NCBI GenBank assembly: GCA_001794055.1
Contig: MGJB01000017.1
Span: 1-64,000 of the forward strand
DNA length: 64,000 nt
Source of the DNA: Candidatus Yanofskybacteria bacterium RIFCSPHIGHO2_01_FULL_41_26
GTDB taxonomy: Bacteria; Patescibacteria; Paceibacteria; 2-02-FULL-40-12; GWA2-44-9
Direction: 5' to 3'
Position 1 is the first letter of the stretch; each line of letters starts with the position of its first letter. This document shows, piece after piece, positions 46,132 through 54,802 of the stretch. Both the position numbers and the translations under genes were made by a program. The notes beneath the pieces were generated by a model that worked only from the letters and a program-made list of their open reading frames with translations, was not told the DNA's origin and made no database searches.

Positions 46132-48294
46132 ATGTCAATAGAACTACTCAAGACCTATAACCCCAAAGAGGTTGAAGACAAAATTTATAAACTCTGGAAA
46201 GAGAGCGGATTTTTTAATCCCGATAATCTGCCGAAGCGACATCAAAATCCATTTACCATCATTATGCCTCCAACTAATGCCAATGGCTCACTTCATGCCG
46301 GCCACGGCTTAGTAATGACAATTGAGGATATTATGATCCGTTATAAACGCATGAGGGGATACAAAACTCTATGGCTCCCCGGCTTAGATCACGCCGGTTT
46401 TGAAACACAAGTTGTATATGAAAAACAACTCGAAAAAGAAGGGCGTTCTCGTTTCCAAATGGATCCAAAAGAACTATACAAAGAAATTTTGGATTTTACC
46501 TTAAACAATAAAAAAAATATAAAAGGTCAAATTCCCAAGATTGGATCCTCTTGTGATTGGTCAAGAGAAAAATTCACACTTGATGGTGATATTGTAAAAA
46601 CAGTTTATAAAATATTTGAAAAAATGGCCAAAGATGGCCTTGTATATCGTGGCAAGAAGGTAATAAATTGGTGCCCCAAACATCAAACCTCCTTATCTGA
46701 CCTTGAAACTGCCGACACAGAACAGGTTGATAATTTTTATTACCTTCAATACGGCCCTTTTGTTATTGCTACCGCTCGTCCGGAAACTAAGTTCGGAGAT
46801 AAATATGTAGTCATGCATCCAAATGACGAAAGGTATAAAAAATACAAAAACGGACAGAAGATAAAACTTGAATGGATTAATGGACCAATCACCGCTACGA
46901 TCATCAAAGACGAAGCAATTGATATGACATTTGGTACCGGTGTTATGACTATTACACCGTGGCACGATTCAACTGACTTTGAAATTGCAGAACGCCATAA
47001 TTTGGAAAAAGAACAAATCATAGATTTTCGCGGTAAATTGCTTCCAATAGCCGGCGAATTTGTGGGGATATCAATAAAAGAAGCCCGTCCGCTAATTATT
47101 GAAAAGCTTAAATCAAAAGGCCTCTTGGTCAAGATTGATGAGAATTATAAGCATGTGGTCAAGAAGTGCTACAAATGCGAATCAATAATTGAGCCCCAAA
47201 TAAAAGATCAGTGGTTCATCAAAATGAAACCCCTAGCCGAACCGGCTATCAAGACAATAGAGGATGGAGATATTGAATACATTCCGGAACACTACAAAAA
47301 AATATCTCTACACTGGCTTAAAAATATTATTGACTGGAATGTCTCACGCCAGATTGTATGGGGTATCCCTATCCCGGCTAAAATTTGCATCAAATGCGAT
47401 GAGGGCATTGTTGATATAGATAATAAAATATCCGTTTGTCCCAAATGTGGAGGAGATGTAAGACAAGAAACGGATACTTTTGATACATGGTTCTCGTCAG
47501 GTCAATGGCCATTCGCAAGTCTTGGTTTTCCAGATTCAAAAGATTATAAAGAATTCTTCCCCACTGATGTCATGGAGACCGCAGGAGAGATAATATTCTT
47601 TTGGGTTGCCCGTATGATTATGTTTAGTTTATATGTCACGGGAAAAATTCCCTTTAAAACCGTATACCTTCACGGCCTTGTTTTGGATGCTAAGGGACAA
47701 AAAATGAGCAAGAGCAAGGGCAATGTTATAAACCCTCTCGACCTAACAGAAAAGTATGGCACTGATGCTTTTAGGATTGGATTGGTGGTTGGCAATACAC
47801 CCGGAACATCGCTTGCATTGGCAGAAGATAAGATAAAAGGCTACAAACATTTTGGAAACAAACTTTGGAATATTGCCCGATTTGTTCTTATGTCTTTACC
47901 CGATGATATGTCCACTGTTTTGAAGTCACCACTAACCCCAGAGGATCAAAAACTAATTGATGAGCTTAATGTCTCTATGAAGGAAATAACCGATGATATG
48001 GATCAATACCGATTCTATCTTGCCGCTGAAAAAATTTATCATTACACTTGGCATGCATTCGCAGATAAAATAATTGAGGAATCAAAAGCAAAACTTGCCA
48101 GTGAAGATGAGAAAATAAGGACATCTGCCCAACGGATGCTTATAGAAATTTTAACTACATGCCTAAAAACACTCCATCCATTCATGCCGTTTATTACCGA
48201 AGAAATATACTCTAAATTGCCTCTCCATCCGCCTCCGCCAGAAAGGGCGGATGGCGGAAAAAAACTCCTGATGATAGAAGATTGGCCGGTTTAA
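46132..48294 (+). CDS. valS: Valyl-tRNA synthetase, C-terminally shortened
   Basis: 720 residues against about 880-950 usually; it ends right after the anticodon domain (LMIEDWPV) and lacks the C-terminal coiled-coil arm. HAGH (in GSLHAGHGLV) and KMSKSKGN are the class I motifs; editing domain with IATARPETKFGD; zinc ligands CIKCDEG and CPKCGG. A palindrome (48225-48254) is translated as HPPPPERADGG just before the end. TTAAAT lies 6 bases before the ATG. Confidence 0.97.
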   Translation: MSIELLKTYNPKEVEDKIYKLWKESGFFNPDNLPKRHQNPFTIIMPPTNANGSLHAGHGLVMTIEDIMIRYKRMRGYKTLWLPGLDHAGFETQVVYEKQLEKEGRSRFQMDPKELYKEILDFTLNNKKNIKGQIPKIGSSCDWSREKFTLDGDIVKTVYKIFEKMAKDGLVYRGKKVINWCPKHQTSLSDLETADTEQVDNFYYLQYGPFVIATARPETKFGDKYVVMHPNDERYKKYKNGQKIKLEWINGPITATIIKDEAIDMTFGTGVMTITPWHDSTDFEIAERHNLEKEQIIDFRGKLLPIAGEFVGISIKEARPLIIEKLKSKGLLVKIDENYKHVVKKCYKCESIIEPQIKDQWFIKMKPLAEPAIKTIEDGDIEYIPEHYKKISLHWLKNIIDWNVSRQIVWGIPIPAKICIKCDEGIVDIDNKISVCPKCGGDVRQETDTFDTWFSSGQWPFASLGFPDSKDYKEFFPTDVMETAGEIIFFWVARMIMFSLYVTGKIPFKTVYLHGLVLDAKGQKMSKSKGNVINPLDLTEKYGTDAFRIGLVVGNTPGTSLALAEDKIKGYKHFGNKLWNIARFVLMSLPDDMSTVLKSPLTPEDQKLIDELNVSMKEITDDMDQYRFYLAAEKIYHYTWHAFADKIIEESKAKLASEDEKIRTSAQRMLIEILTTCLKTLHPFMPFITEEIYSKLPLHPPPPERADGGKKLLMIEDWPV
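48225..48254. repeat. Inverted repeat inside valS
   Basis: CCATCCGCC, 12 bases, GGCGGATGG. The core CCTCCGCCAGA...GCGGAT recurs at 56930-56950 in another gene. Confidence 0.7.
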
Positions 48295-48333
48295 TAATTA
48301 GGAATTAGAAATTAGAAATTGTATAATGGGTAT

Positions 48334-49104
48334 ATGTCACCATTGACGGTTAACATCATCTTGATAATTCTGGGGTTAACTCCAAGCCTGGTGTGGCTTT
48401 ATTTTTTTGCCAGAAAAGACTGCCACCCCGAACCGAAAAACCTTCTTGCTCAAACATTTCTCATGGGCATTATCATCTCTCCAATCGCTATACTTTTACA
48501 ATTCAGTTTTGCCCAGCTTGCATCAGTACTAATGGGAATAAGCCAAGCTTCAACCCAAAACACTTCATATTTTTTTCTCTGGGCCGCTGCTGTTGAAGAA
48601 GTTATTAAATTTTACGCTGTCAGAATGTTGATCTTAAGAAACCCGGAATTCGACGAACCCGTTGATGCCATGATCTACATGATAACAGCTGGATTAGGTT
48701 TTGCCGCAATGGAAAACATCCTCGTCATGTTTAGAATTTTCCCTGACGGAGCCCAGGCTACTTTAGCCACATGGACCCTCCGTTTTACAGGAGCAACCCT
48801 GCTTCATGCCTTATCTTCCGGACTGCTTGGCTATTTCCTTGCCATGTCATGGTTCTTTCGCGATCACAGAAAAAAGTTGATTTTTATCGGACTCATAATG
48901 GCGACCATTTTTCACTTCACTTTCAACACCTTCTTGTCGGTTTTTGATAACCGGGTAACTGGCTTGATTTATTCAACGGCCCTTTTGTTGTTAATGGCTT
49001 TTCTTGTTTCAATTTTATTTGATAAAATAAAAGACAGACATGCATCAACAACTGCCGGCTTAGCAACTGTTGTTAGCAACAAAACCATAAATTTGTTAAG
49101 ATAG
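48334..49104 (+). CDS. PrsW-like membrane protease
   Basis: About 256 residues, eight hydrophobic segments. AAVEEVIKFYAV (EExxK), GLGFAAMEN, HALSSGLLGYFLA and IFHFTFN match the conserved Glu, Asn and His motifs of PrsW/CPBP-type glutamic intramembrane proteases. PrsW cleaves an anti-sigma factor in Bacillus; no such target is seen here. Start at 48334, with a consensus TATAAT 6 bases upstream, so leaderless. Confidence 0.85.
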   Translation: MSPLTVNIILIILGLTPSLVWLYFFARKDCHPEPKNLLAQTFLMGIIISPIAILLQFSFAQLASVLMGISQASTQNTSYFFLWAAAVEEVIKFYAVRMLILRNPEFDEPVDAMIYMITAGLGFAAMENILVMFRIFPDGAQATLATWTLRFTGATLLHALSSGLLGYFLAMSWFFRDHRKKLIFIGLIMATIFHFTFNTFLSVFDNRVTGLIYSTALLLLMAFLVSILFDKIKDRHASTTAGLATVVSNKTINLLR

Positions 49105-49124
49105 GGTCAGATAACGACAATGAC

Positions 49125-49526
49125 ATGGAAGACTATTTTGAGAAAAACAACAATCTAGAAGCAACATTGGTTTCAACTAAAAAAGAACCCCGTCAAGAAA
49201 GCGAGGGCCAGCTTACAATTGACGTCTTTCAAACTGAAGACGATGTGGTTATTCAGTCAACTATAGCCGGGGTCAGCGATAAAGACCTGGATATATCAGT
49301 CGCAAACGATATGGTGACCATAAAAGGAGCAAGGACACCCGAACAAAAAATCAAATCTTCGGATTACTATTACCAAGAACTATACTGGGGGCCATTCTCA
49401 AGATCCATCATACTGCCCGTTGACATTGATGCCGATAACGCCAAAGCATCAATGAAAAACGGGATCCTCACAATCCGACTTCCAAAACTTGACAGAATCA
49501 GAACAAAAAAGATAAAGGTCTCTTAA
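49125..49526 (+). CDS. Small heat-shock protein (Hsp20/alpha-crystallin)
   Basis: 133 residues. Alpha-crystallin domain from TIDVFQTEDDVVIQSTIAGV to NGILTIRLPK (about 36-123), with the C-terminal tail shortened. ATP-independent holdase chaperone. Follows the prsW-like gene on the same strand and precedes the VanW-like gene. Confidence 0.93.
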   Translation: MEDYFEKNNNLEATLVSTKKEPRQESEGQLTIDVFQTEDDVVIQSTIAGVSDKDLDISVANDMVTIKGARTPEQKIKSSDYYYQELYWGPFSRSIILPVDIDADNAKASMKNGILTIRLPKLDRIRTKKIKVS

Positions 49527-49545
49527 AAAGCATCCTCCCTCATCA

Positions 49546-50727
49546 ATGTTCAAGTTGGTTTACGTAGGTCCCAAAGAATTCAATGTTTTAGTTTACCGGT
49601 TGATCACAGTCGGTGTTGTTGTCTTGATTGGATTTAATTTAGGATCTTGGTTTTATTTGTATACCGTTTCAATTTTCAATCCCAAAGTTCCACTCAGAAA
49701 CTTTGCATCAATTCTTAGTACCTCAACCCTAAATGACCTGGAGCTGGATATAGGCAATAATAACAGAATAACAATAAAGAGCGCTGACCTGAAAGGTTGG
49801 GTAGAGCCCTACACAAGAGCCTATTCTGGCAAACAAGACTTGCGGGTCTCTTCCAAATTTAATGACTATCTAATACGGTTAGCCACTGCCAATAATATTG
49901 AGCCGATTGACGCCAGGTTTGAATTCGGACCCAATAATAAAGTAATTGTATTTAGCCAGTCAGTTCAAGGTAAAAAAGTTAACATTGCCAAATCCGCCAC
50001 AGCCATAATAGATTCCCTTCGTGAAGGTAAAACTTCAGCCCGATTAACAATAGACATCATAGAACCCGAGATAACACTCGAAAAAGCAAACGACTTTGGC
50101 ATAAAAACCCTCCTGGCCAAGGGCGAATCAAACTTTCTTGGTTCAAGTAATGCTAGAATCAATAACATTAAAACTGGTTCTTCTAAGTTCAACGGGTCTA
50201 TTTTAAAACCAGGAGAGGAGTTCTCTTTTAACAATATTTTAGGAAATATTGACGAAAAGACAGGATATCAACCCGAACTCGTGATAAAAAATGGACAAAC
50301 CATACCGGAATATGGAGGCGGTCTTTGCCAACTTTCTACAACCATCTTCAGAGCCGCTATATTAGCTGGTTTGCCAATTACAGAGAGGAGGCCCCACTCT
50401 TTTCCTGTAAAATACTATAGCCCTCAAGGATTTGACGCTACTATTTATCCTGGGGTTTCCAACTTAAAATTCACTAATGACACGCCGGGGCACATTTTGT
50501 TGCAAACCAGAATAGAAGGCACCCGGTTGATCGTGGAACTCTACGGCTCCGATGACGGAAGAAAAGTGACACTAGACGGTCCTCACCAATATGACCAAAA
50601 GGCCAACGGAGCGATGAAGGCTTACTTCATCCGAACAACATCCTACGCAAACGGTGAGAAGAAAAACGAACGTTTTGATTCTAACTACCAGCCGCCTTTC
50701 GCTCAAGCCAGAAATCCATTAGAATAA
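49546..50727 (+). CDS. VanW-family membrane-anchored protein
   Basis: 393 residues: N-terminal TM (about 19-40), a peptidoglycan-binding-like region (about 60-210), then a VanW domain with LKPGEEFSFNNILG, PEYGGGLCQLSTTIFRAAIL and RRPHSFPVKYYSPQGFDATI. VanW proteins are extracellular and of uncertain function, found in vancomycin-resistance clusters and in YoaR-type proteins. The C-terminal tail (about 330-393) is extra. Confidence 0.85.
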   Translation: MFKLVYVGPKEFNVLVYRLITVGVVVLIGFNLGSWFYLYTVSIFNPKVPLRNFASILSTSTLNDLELDIGNNNRITIKSADLKGWVEPYTRAYSGKQDLRVSSKFNDYLIRLATANNIEPIDARFEFGPNNKVIVFSQSVQGKKVNIAKSATAIIDSLREGKTSARLTIDIIEPEITLEKANDFGIKTLLAKGESNFLGSSNARINNIKTGSSKFNGSILKPGEEFSFNNILGNIDEKTGYQPELVIKNGQTIPEYGGGLCQLSTTIFRAAILAGLPITERRPHSFPVKYYSPQGFDATIYPGVSNLKFTNDTPGHILLQTRIEGTRLIVELYGSDDGRKVTLDGPHQYDQKANGAMKAYFIRTTSYANGEKKNERFDSNYQPPFAQARNPLE

Positions 50728-50979
50728 TGTGGTGTCTCTATTGTACCAAGCTCGCACCTATTTCCAAAATCGCTGATGTGCCACGCGCGGAGCGCGTGGT
50801 GGCTCTGAATTGAATCTTACGCTCCACGAAAGCCCCGCCACCGCCTCGCTTCACTCGGCAACCCCAAAAAGAAAAAATGTCCTTTCCATTTTAGAAAAAT
50901 CCACCCCCGCGAAAATCCGGAAAGGCGGCGGAGCCGCACCGCTGACAATTTCAAGTTTTTCTTTGGCGGCAAATTTAAG
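50728..50979. other. GC-rich intergenic region with hairpins
   Basis: No gene found. Two hairpins with GGA loops: CCACGCGC GGA GCGCGTGG (50781-50799) and GCGGC GGA GCCGC (50935-50947), with GC-rich text between them unlike the neighbourhood. It separates convergent genes. May be repeat remnants or a small RNA. Confidence 0.5.
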
Positions 50980-51918
50980 TTAATGCTCTTTCTTTAAAAC
51001 GGGGAGTGTAATACTAATGGTCGTTCCCTTCCCAACTTCACTAATTATGTCAACTTTTCCATTTAAAACTTTTTCGAAGTATTCTTTCAGTAAAAATAAA
51101 CCTTTTCCAGTGCCTTGCGTTTTTGTAGTAAACCCGTCTTCAAAAATTTTCTGTAAATTTTCTTCTGTAATACCCGCACCAGTGTCAGTAATGGTAATCG
51201 CTACATTATCTCCATGCTTTTCCGCACTAATTTTTATTGTCCCACCGTTGGGCATTGCGTCAATAGCATTTCTTATTAATTCATTAATTGATTCAATTGT
51301 TAGTCCTAAAAAATGATCAATTTCAATTTTTTCACTAGGTCTTTCTACTTCAAGTATTATATTTGGTCTCTGCTCGGAACCATGCTTATACTGATAATTC
51401 AAGTCGTTAAAAACTTCAGACAGGTCATCTTCTCTGGGGGTAAAATTTTCCGGATTTATCTCAATATCAGAGATAGTAAAAGCATTAAAAACAGGAACAT
51501 TTTCTATGGCTTGCTCGTTTTCCTGAAGATCTAAATAATCCTTTAGCTTATCAGCGTATTCCTCAAATCGTGAAGAAATTAAACCCTTAATGTCATGTAC
51601 GTAAGTACCCACTAGAGAGTTTAACAAAAAATCACCTTCTGTAAAAAAATTATCTTGCATCCTATGAACAATACCAATAAGTTCGACAATTATAGAATCC
51701 TGTATTTTTTTGAAAGCATCCAAATCTTCTCGAGTTATTTTTTGTCCTCCGTGAATCTTGGTAGTAAGTTCATCACAAAAAAATTTCGCTCGGGCTTGCT
51801 TTTCTGCAAATTGAGGTATAATTTGCGATCTCAAAAATTCGTTTATCTTCGAACAAACTTCTATAATTGGTCTTGGTATGCCATCTTGCTTTGGAGTAAA
51901 TTTTCTTTCGTTTTCCAT
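50980..51918 (-). CDS. Orphan soluble histidine kinase-like protein
   Basis: 312 residues with no TM. C-terminal HATPase domain: ESINELIRNAIDAMPNGG (N box), DTGAGI (G1), IFEDGFTTK (F box) and GTGKGLFLLKEYFE (G2). Upstream helix GTYVHDIKGLISSRFEEY could hold the phospho-accepting His. No sensor module is recognised in the first 100 residues, and no response regulator gene lies in the window. Confidence 0.8.
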   Translation of the reverse strand: MENERKFTPKQDGIPRPIIEVCSKINEFLRSQIIPQFAEKQARAKFFCDELTTKIHGGQKITREDLDAFKKIQDSIIVELIGIVHRMQDNFFTEGDFLLNSLVGTYVHDIKGLISSRFEEYADKLKDYLDLQENEQAIENVPVFNAFTISDIEINPENFTPREDDLSEVFNDLNYQYKHGSEQRPNIILEVERPSEKIEIDHFLGLTIESINELIRNAIDAMPNGGTIKISAEKHGDNVAITITDTGAGITEENLQKIFEDGFTTKTQGTGKGLFLLKEYFEKVLNGKVDIISEVGKGTTISITLPVLKKEH

Positions 51919-51954
51919 AAAAATTTTTCTTCCCCCAAAATTAAAATATGGTTC

Positions 51955-52029
51955 TGGTGCGCGCTGTAGGGATTGAGCCTACGACCTTCTCGACGTCAAC
52001 GAGACGCTCTACCACTGAGCTAAGCGCGC
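51955..52029 (-). tRNA. tRNA-Val (anticodon GAC)
   Basis: Acceptor GCGCGCT/AGCGCGC, anticodon loop TTGACGT in TCTCG/CGAGA, T arm GTAGG CTCAATC CCTAC, discriminator A and encoded CCA. 75 nt. Confidence 0.96.
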
Positions 52030-52040
52030 AATTTCCTCAA

Positions 52041-52127
52041 TGGTGCGCGGGAGAGGATTTGAACCTCCACGCCCTTGCGGGCACCACCACCTCAAGGTGG
52101 CGAGTCTGCCAGTTTCTCCACCCGCGC
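52041..52127 (-). tRNA. tRNA-Leu (anticodon GAG)
   Basis: Acceptor GCGCGGG/CCCGCGC, anticodon stem CCACC/GGTGG with loop TTGAGGT, long variable arm GCCC GCAA GGGC, encoded CCA. 87 nt. It lies 11 bases from tRNA-Val. Confidence 0.96.
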
Positions 52128-52130
52128 ATC

Positions 52131-52517
52131 CTACTCAGTTTTTTCTAATTTTTCCGTTTGAACCGAGGTGTCTATCTTCGTTTTTCTTCGGATTTCCTTG
52201 GCTGTTTTGTCGCGGAGATAATAAAGCTTTGACCGGCGGACTTTTGATTTTCTGATCACTTCAACCTTGGCTATCGTAGGTAGAAAGACGGGGAAGGTTT
52301 TTTCTACGCCGATACCACCGGAGACCTTTCTTACCGTAACTGTTCCACCGGCCTGGGCGCCGTGTTTGCGAGCGATTATGATTCCCTCAAAAGCTTGGGT
52401 CCGTGTTTTTTCACTCTCTTTGATTTTCTGATAAACTTTAACAGTCCAACCAGATTTTAGGCCTTCAAATTTATTTTGTCTCAAGTTTTTTGACTGAAAT
52501 AGTTGAATTTTGTCCAT
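52131..52517 (-). CDS. rplS: 50S ribosomal protein L19
   Basis: 128 residues; AFEGIIIARKHGAQAGGTVT then VRKVSGGIGVEKTFPVFLPT and VRRSKLYYLRDKTAK are standard. It ends in a longer charged tail. Follows the RluD-like gene on the minus strand and lies 3 bases from tRNA-Leu(GAG), so mRNA and tRNAs may be co-transcribed. Confidence 0.97.
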   Translation of the reverse strand: MDKIQLFQSKNLRQNKFEGLKSGWTVKVYQKIKESEKTRTQAFEGIIIARKHGAQAGGTVTVRKVSGGIGVEKTFPVFLPTIAKVEVIRKSKVRRSKLYYLRDKTAKEIRRKTKIDTSVQTEKLEKTE

Positions 52518-52542
52518 TTCTGGCTAATTAAATTTAACTACT

Positions 52543-53238
52543 CTATTGTAGCTGATTTATGAAATTTTGCAACTCATTGGGTAGGTCAATCTCTATTGTC
52601 AACGCTTTACCATCTGGAGAAGTGAATTGTAATTTGTAGGCGTGAAGAAACAATCTTTCTGGCTGATTTGGGCCATTAGACTTTTGACGGCCATATAAAG
52701 AATCTCCGGCAACCGGGGTTCCGATGGACTTTAAATGGACCCGGATTTGATGGGTCCGGCCCGTATGAGGGGAAACTTCAAGAAGAGTAAAATCTTTAAA
52801 ATTCTTTACAGTACTATATTCCGTAACCGCTGTTTTTTCGTCTTTAAGTTTTTTCTTGCCATGAAGTTGAGTGGTTCGTTTCATGCCTATTCTGCCCAAG
52901 GGAGCATCAATGACTCCTTTGGGTTCTTTGGGTTTTTCGTGAACCAAAGCCAAGTAATATTTCTTTATTTTTTTATCTTGAAATAAGTTTTTTAAACAAA
53001 GAAATGAGTCTTGATTTTTTGCTATGACCAAAAGGCCGGAAGTATCTTTGTCTAAACGATGAACCAGTCCCGGTCTCAATGGATCGTCTCCGACGGTTTT
53101 TATTTCGGGATATTTTTTAACCAGCCAGCCAGTAACACTTTCTTGTTTGTCGTTAGTATCTTTTGGATGAGTGATAAGTCCGGAGGGCTTGTTTATGACG
53201 AGGAGATTATCATCTTCATAGATAATACGTAGATTCAT
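52543..53238 (-). CDS. RluD-family 23S/tRNA pseudouridine synthase
   Basis: 231 residues. GLVHRLDKDTSGLLVIAKNQ holds the catalytic Asp and RTHQIRVHLKSIG the second motif. The S4 domain that normally precedes this family is missing; the protein starts at NLRIIYEDDNLLVINKPSGL. Target uridine not predictable. Overlaps the upstream gene by 4 bases. Confidence 0.9.
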   Translation of the reverse strand: MNLRIIYEDDNLLVINKPSGLITHPKDTNDKQESVTGWLVKKYPEIKTVGDDPLRPGLVHRLDKDTSGLLVIAKNQDSFLCLKNLFQDKKIKKYYLALVHEKPKEPKGVIDAPLGRIGMKRTTQLHGKKKLKDEKTAVTEYSTVKNFKDFTLLEVSPHTGRTHQIRVHLKSIGTPVAGDSLYGRQKSNGPNQPERLFLHAYKLQFTSPDGKALTIEIDLPNELQNFINQLQ

Positions 53239-53486
53239 TTTTTAAGTTTTTGTTCGAGATTGTTTGTGAGGTTGCGAAGCTGTTCCACGACTCTCTTTTT
53301 GTCTGTTGAGTCCTGAAATAATTTTTGAATTAAACCCGAAATTGTTTCCATAAGTTCTTCTGATTCTGTATCTGGAAACACAAAGGGTTCTTTCTTTTTT
53401 GCTTGTTCAAAATCAACAACATCCGCTGGTTTTTCAGGTTTTGTTACTCTTTTTATTGATGGTCTAAATTCTTTTATTTCAGCCAT
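53235..53486 (-). CDS. Short hypothetical protein coupled to the pseudouridine synthase
   Basis: 83 residues, charged, with a helical C-terminal half (ESEELMETISGLIQKLFQDS, DKKRVVEQLRNLTNNLEQKL). Not recognised. Four-base ATGA overlap with the next gene supports translation. Confidence 0.6.
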   Translation of the reverse strand: MAEIKEFRPSIKRVTKPEKPADVVDFEQAKKKEPFVFPDTESEELMETISGLIQKLFQDSTDKKRVVEQLRNLTNNLEQKLKK

Positions 53487-53515
53487 GATTTTTTAAATTT
53501 ATTTTATTTTTTTAT

Positions 53516-53602
53516 TGGTGCCGAGGGTGGGATTTGAACCCACACGGGATTACTCCCAACGGCTTCTAAGGCCGTAATGTCTGCCAGTTCCATCACCTCG
53601 GC
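53516..53602 (-). tRNA. tRNA-Leu (anticodon TAG)
   Basis: Acceptor GCCGAGG/CCTCGGC, anticodon stem ACGGC/GCCGT with loop CTTAGAA, long variable arm, T arm GTGGG TTCAAAT CCCAC, encoded CCA. 87 nt. Confidence 0.96.
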
Positions 53603-53608
53603 ATTTTA

Positions 53609-54280
53609 TCATATAAATTGTCTGGCTATTTGGTACTTTCTATCTAAGTAAAATTCGGAGTTGTTGTAAATCAATTTAAAAAGCTTAATCGAATCATCTT
53701 TTGCAAAAACAAGTTTACAAACCCGACACTTTCCCATTTCCTCAATCCATCCCCCTTTTAAATCAGAATTCGCGCTAATACTGTCTTTTATCCATTCAAG
53801 AAATTTGGGACTTGCTGAATATAATCTTACTCTTAATTGAGGTTGAGCACTTTCTGGGTGTTTAAAAATACCAATACTACCGTCTCCATCTATACAACCT
53901 CTTAAAAAGTGCCAAAAATATTGTTGTGGGATAGATAGTTTATCCAAGGTTTTTGATTTTCTTGGACTTAAACCTATAGATAACAAGAACTCATAAAAAT
54001 TTACATCTCCCAATTGAATCCTGAAACACTTTGTTTTTTGATATTTATCATTACCCCTATATTTTACTCCTATCTTATTTTTAGATCCTAAGCATTCTCT
54101 AAATTTCAAAACAAGCTCCTTATCCTTAGAAGTAAAATCGATGTGTCTACCATCATTACACAAACAACCATCTGTAGTAATTAAGCCCATTACATATGCA
54201 AATTTAGGACTCCACTCAACCTTTATTTTAGACAATCTATTCACCATATCTATTATACTAAACCCAATATCGTCTGCCAA
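53609..54280 (-). CDS. Free-standing LAGLIDADG homing endonuclease-like protein
   Basis: 223 residues with two motif copies: YVMGLITTDGCL (about 29-40) and FLRGCIDGDGSI (about 127-138), each with an acidic residue at the metal position, the monomeric two-repeat LAGLIDADG fold. It is 6 bases from the 5' end of tRNA-Leu(TAG), which has no intron. An alternative start at 54247 removes 11 residues. Such genes are normally found in introns or inteins, so a free-standing copy here may mark a former mobile intron. Confidence 0.85.
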   Translation of the reverse strand: MADDIGFSIIDMVNRLSKIKVEWSPKFAYVMGLITTDGCLCNDGRHIDFTSKDKELVLKFRECLGSKNKIGVKYRGNDKYQKTKCFRIQLGDVNFYEFLLSIGLSPRKSKTLDKLSIPQQYFWHFLRGCIDGDGSIGIFKHPESAQPQLRVRLYSASPKFLEWIKDSISANSDLKGGWIEEMGKCRVCKLVFAKDDSIKLFKLIYNNSEFYLDRKYQIARQFI

Positions 54281-54300
54281 TACCCTTTTCTTCGTCCAAC

Positions 54301-54330
54301 GAAAAACCGACCCAAATGGGTCGGTTTTTC
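54301..54330. terminator. Bidirectional terminator
   Basis: GAAAAACCGACCCA AA TGGGTCGGTTTTTC, a 14-bp perfect stem between the pilin-like gene and the endonuclease gene. Confidence 0.9.
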
Positions 54331-54353
54331 AGACATGTCTAATTGGTTAATTT

Positions 54354-54722
54354 CTACACATTAAAGAATGACCTTGCGATCAGACCGGCAACGGTCTGTA
54401 AAATAACACCGACTGCCAAAACCACCGCAGCTCCGATAATTCCGTTCTTTATTCTATCTTTTGCAGCTGTTGATTTTGTTTCATCACCACCGGCAAACAT
54501 ATAGGCGATACCACCCCAAATAATAAATATAACTGCCAAGATAACACCAACAATAATCAGGAATCTTGCAATTTGCTCTATTCTGTCTTGTATTTCTTGC
54601 AAAGTGATGGCACTTCCCGTCACAGGCAGCGTTGGATTAGGCAGTGCGGCCAAAACCAAAACAGGCACCAATAAAACCAGCGCGGTCATGGAAATATATC
54701 CTATCTTTTGTACTTTGTTCAT
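54354..54722 (-). CDS. VirB2/TrbC-like pilin subunit 1
   Basis: About 122 residues from MNKVQKIGYISM (GGGAGGT Shine-Dalgarno 6 bases upstream). A signal-type N-terminal helix ending in VLA-ALP, then two TM segments (about 54-76 and 96-115) separated by GGDETKSTAAKDRIKNGI. That layout matches VirB2/TrbC pilins and is common in CPR. Paralogues follow at 54803 and 55198. Confidence 0.75.
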   Translation of the reverse strand: MNKVQKIGYISMTALVLLVPVLVLAALPNPTLPVTGSAITLQEIQDRIEQIARFLIIVGVILAVIFIIWGGIAYMFAGGDETKSTAAKDRIKNGIIGAAVVLAVGVILQTVAGLIARSFFNV

Positions 54723-54802
54723 TAATCCACCTCCCTTCAAATTCTTAAAACTTGAAACTTGAAACCGTTAAGCCCCAGGTTTCATGACTCAAGATTCAAG
54801 AT

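Noticed and set aside
50881..50950. GC-rich stretch considered as SRP RNA or RNase P RNA
   Set aside because: Neither the SRP tetraloop/asymmetric-loop motif nor RNase P conserved sequences are present.
51948..52255. Plus-strand ORFs with GAGEDLNLHALAGTT and GRGFEPPRPCGHHHLK text
   Set aside because: Antisense to tRNA-Val and tRNA-Leu(GAG); typical tRNA-shadow ORFs.
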